From Promethearchaeota archaeon (GTDB lineage Archaea; Asgardarchaeota; Lokiarchaeia; Sigyniarchaeales; SOKP01), in contig JAHLWP010000007.1 of the NCBI GenBank assembly GCA_019057865.1, positions 1 to 64,000 of the forward strand: a stretch of 64,000 nucleotides of DNA, read 5' to 3'. The position numbers and the translations under genes are program-made. The notes below the pieces were generated by a model. It was not told where the DNA came from. It worked only from the letters and a program-made list of their open reading frames with translations, and made no database searches. Of this stretch, positions 62,577 to 64,000 are shown one piece after another (positions within the stretch are counted from its first letter, which is position 1; every line of letters starts with the position of its first letter).

Positions 62577-63077
62577 TTAACTATTTCTTTTTTTCTTTAA
62601 AATCTTTTCCAATTCAATTTCATCTCGTATTTCTATATCATTTAATCCTCTTAATGCAATCTCTGGTTTTAATTTTCTTGATTCTTTTATAGCATCAGTA
62701 TAAATTGCTTTTATTCTAAAACCTTTCATTTGGTAGAACCGTAATGCATTTGTGTTATCATTCGTTGTAATAACCCATAAACGTTTACACCCTTTTGAAG
62801 TTGCGAAATTTTCAAGTTCTTCGAATAGAGCTGTTCCAATTCCTAAATTTTCCTTTAAGCTGTTTAAAGTAATAATTTCACATTCATCCTTAGAGATACT
62901 AAATGTTATTAATCCTACCTTTTCATTATCTTGTATGGCTACATATCCAGGTAACTTATCAATATGATGTACTTTTCCTCGAGTTACAACCTTGATTGAA
63001 GCCCACTCACTAATAATTAATCTTTTTAACCACTCTTTATCATTATCATCCAAGGAACGTATTTTAATATCTCCCAT
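62577..63077 (-). CDS. GNAT-family N-acetyltransferase
   Basis: 166 residues. IRSLDDNDKEWLKRLIISEW opens the domain; VGLITFSISKDECEIITLNS, then LKENLGIGTALFEELENFA (a variant Q/R-x-x-G-x-G/A loop) and LWVITTNDNTNALRFYQMKGFRI bind acetyl-CoA. Acceptor unknown. The last 25 residues are charged (IRDEIELEKILKKKRN). In line with the DUF2284 gene, 64 bases apart. Confidence 0.88.
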   Translation of the reverse strand: MGDIKIRSLDDNDKEWLKRLIISEWASIKVVTRGKVHHIDKLPGYVAIQDNEKVGLITFSISKDECEIITLNSLKENLGIGTALFEELENFATSKGCKRLWVITTNDNTNALRFYQMKGFRIKAIYTDAIKESRKLKPEIALRGLNDIEIRDEIELEKILKKKRNS

Positions 63078-63141
63078 CTTCTTTCATATAATGAATTCTT
63101 AATAAAATATCATAGGTAATTATGGATAATAAATCATAATA

Positions 63142-63702
63142 TCATTTAAGGCAAATTAATCCAAATCTATATAAAAATTTTACAGGGGGCCACTCTAAAT
63201 TAAAATTCAATTTTCTAACAGATTTAGTTACATCAATCCCTACAGCTTCCATTGAATATCTTATTTTATTAGGATAACGACAAGGTTTACCACTATCATA
63301 AATACATCCTAATTCTTTGTCATTATAACATAACCGACAAAAGCCATCCCATAAAATAAGTCTATCTTCAAATTTTTCAGAATAATCTTTAATAAATCCC
63401 AAAATTTCATTCTCTAATTCATTTCGCAATAAATTTTTCATATATAGAGCATTCCTTATGCTATTTTCACTCTTTTTTGGGTGTCTAATTTGAATTTTCT
63501 TTACATATTTCTCTACATCAAATTTTACATATATAAGGAAGAATTTGCGGAACTGAGAAACTAATTCTTCTAAATAAGGAGCTTCAGGAGGACATGCCCA
63601 TGAATGAGCATAGTTAGGACATTGGAAATCAGAGTTGATACAATAAGAACGCACTTTTGGATTAAAAACTATATCTCCAAATTCTATCTCTACAAAGGGC
63701 AT
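63142..63702 (-). CDS. DUF2284 putative metal-binding protein
   Basis: 186 residues. CINSDFQCPNYAHSWACPPEAP near the N-terminus and WDGFCRLCYNDKELGCIYDSGKPCRYPNKIRYSMEAVGID near the C-terminus give eight or so conserved cysteines of DUF2284 proteins, thought to bind Fe-S clusters or metal. Common in anaerobic archaea; function unknown. Probably co-transcribed with the GNAT gene downstream. Confidence 0.85.
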   Translation of the reverse strand: MPFVEIEFGDIVFNPKVRSYCINSDFQCPNYAHSWACPPEAPYLEELVSQFRKFFLIYVKFDVEKYVKKIQIRHPKKSENSIRNALYMKNLLRNELENEILGFIKDYSEKFEDRLILWDGFCRLCYNDKELGCIYDSGKPCRYPNKIRYSMEAVGIDVTKSVRKLNFNLEWPPVKFLYRFGLICLK

Positions 63703-63901
63703 TGCATTATCTCAAATTAGTGTATGAGTAATTATTGCATATTTAAAAGGTCGCATTTTAATAAATTTGCTTGAAAAACTCCAGTAATGAAATCTATCGC
63801 GTTATTCATAATTTTTAAAAAACTTTTATGTAATTAAATCTTAATGATTAGTATTATATATCCTTGGAGAAAAAAAATAATTAATTCTTGATGTGAAAAG
63901 A

Positions 63902-64000
63902 ATGAAATTTAAAAAAGATAAAAGAAGTGAATTACTAAATGCTGCAAAAGATTTTCACACCGAAGTTTTGAAAGGTTCGGACTTGCTTTATGAATGCATT
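63902..64000 (+). CDS. Start of an unidentified protein, cut by the window edge
   Basis: An ATG at 63902 opens 33 codons to the window end (MKFKKDKRSELLNAAKDFH...). GTGAAAAG just before may act as ribosome-binding site. Too little is visible for a family call. Confidence 0.45.
   Translation, partial: MKFKKDKRSELLNAAKDFHTEVLKGSDLLYECI

Noticed and set aside
1..64000. Possible CRISPR array
   Set aside because: No series of identical 25-40 base repeats with regular spacers was seen, and no cas-like protein is encoded.

Overview
The window reads as chromosomal DNA of an Asgard archaeon, most likely of the Lokiarchaeia type. It is strongly AT-rich. Its information-processing genes are archaeal: proteasome beta subunit, EF-2, the KH/beta-CASP factor aCPSF1, Orc1/Cdc6, XerA, and two tRNA genes that appear interrupted by introns. 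Several proteins have a eukaryote-like flavour: ITPK1-like ATP-grasp kinases, an AN1-finger protein with UFL1-like winged helices, a Par14-like parvulin and two GIFT/DUF4350-like proteins. The lineage is inferred from gene content only. No rRNA operon and no CRISPR array is present.

Layout. 1-3.0 kb: 5' part of a GH106 alpha-L-rhamnosidase-like gene. 3.2-8.1 kb: membrane protein, proteasome beta, GIFT-like protein, PflX-like radical SAM protein, HhH-FKBP. 8.2-14.1 kb: four ATP-grasp genes around an inositol-3-phosphate synthase, plus a HAD-like phosphatase. This is the best candidate for a coherent uncommon system, a soluble inositol-phosphate pathway. 14.1-17.6 kb: UppP, LMW phosphatase, nicotinamidase, two DUF998-like proteins. 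17.8-25.7 kb: tRNA-Gly, an EF-2 without the diphthamide histidine, PurN, aCPSF1, NapH-like ferredoxin, dGTPase-like HD protein. 26.3-31.0 kb: tRNA-Gln with a T-loop insertion, a double-HNH protein, parvulin, NikR-like regulator, AN1/UFL1-like protein. 31.2-35.4 kb: membrane and surface genes, including two GT87-like glycosyltransferases flanking a secreted anchored protein.

35.5-42.0 kb: an intact fucose-isomerase-family gene and a diverged, 5'-truncated paralogue. Between them lies a two-gene cassette with a large HTH/HNH protein, and a DNA methyltransferase follows. 42.2-43.7 kb: two paralogous coiled-coil genes. 43.8-50.6 kb: DUF72 protein, a TrxB-like protein without its redox cysteines, an intact TrxB, XerA with a 28-bp dif-like inverted repeat upstream, Orc1/Cdc6, a zinc ribbon. 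50.7-58.5 kb: DUF362 Fe-S protein, two paralogous unknowns, TldE/TldD, 4-hydroxybutyryl-CoA dehydratase, second GIFT-like protein. 58.7-64 kb: PurA, small proteins, flavoprotein, GNAT, DUF2284 and the start of another gene.

A pattern running across the window is probable translation initiation at AUU. Two coiled-coil paralogues both show GAGGTGA, seven bases, ATT, exactly at their homologous N-termini, and no ATG, GTG or TTG is available there. A NikR-like gene shows the same arrangement, and a nicotinamidase gene has its catalytic Asp upstream of its only ATG. ATG-only gene calling truncates all four.
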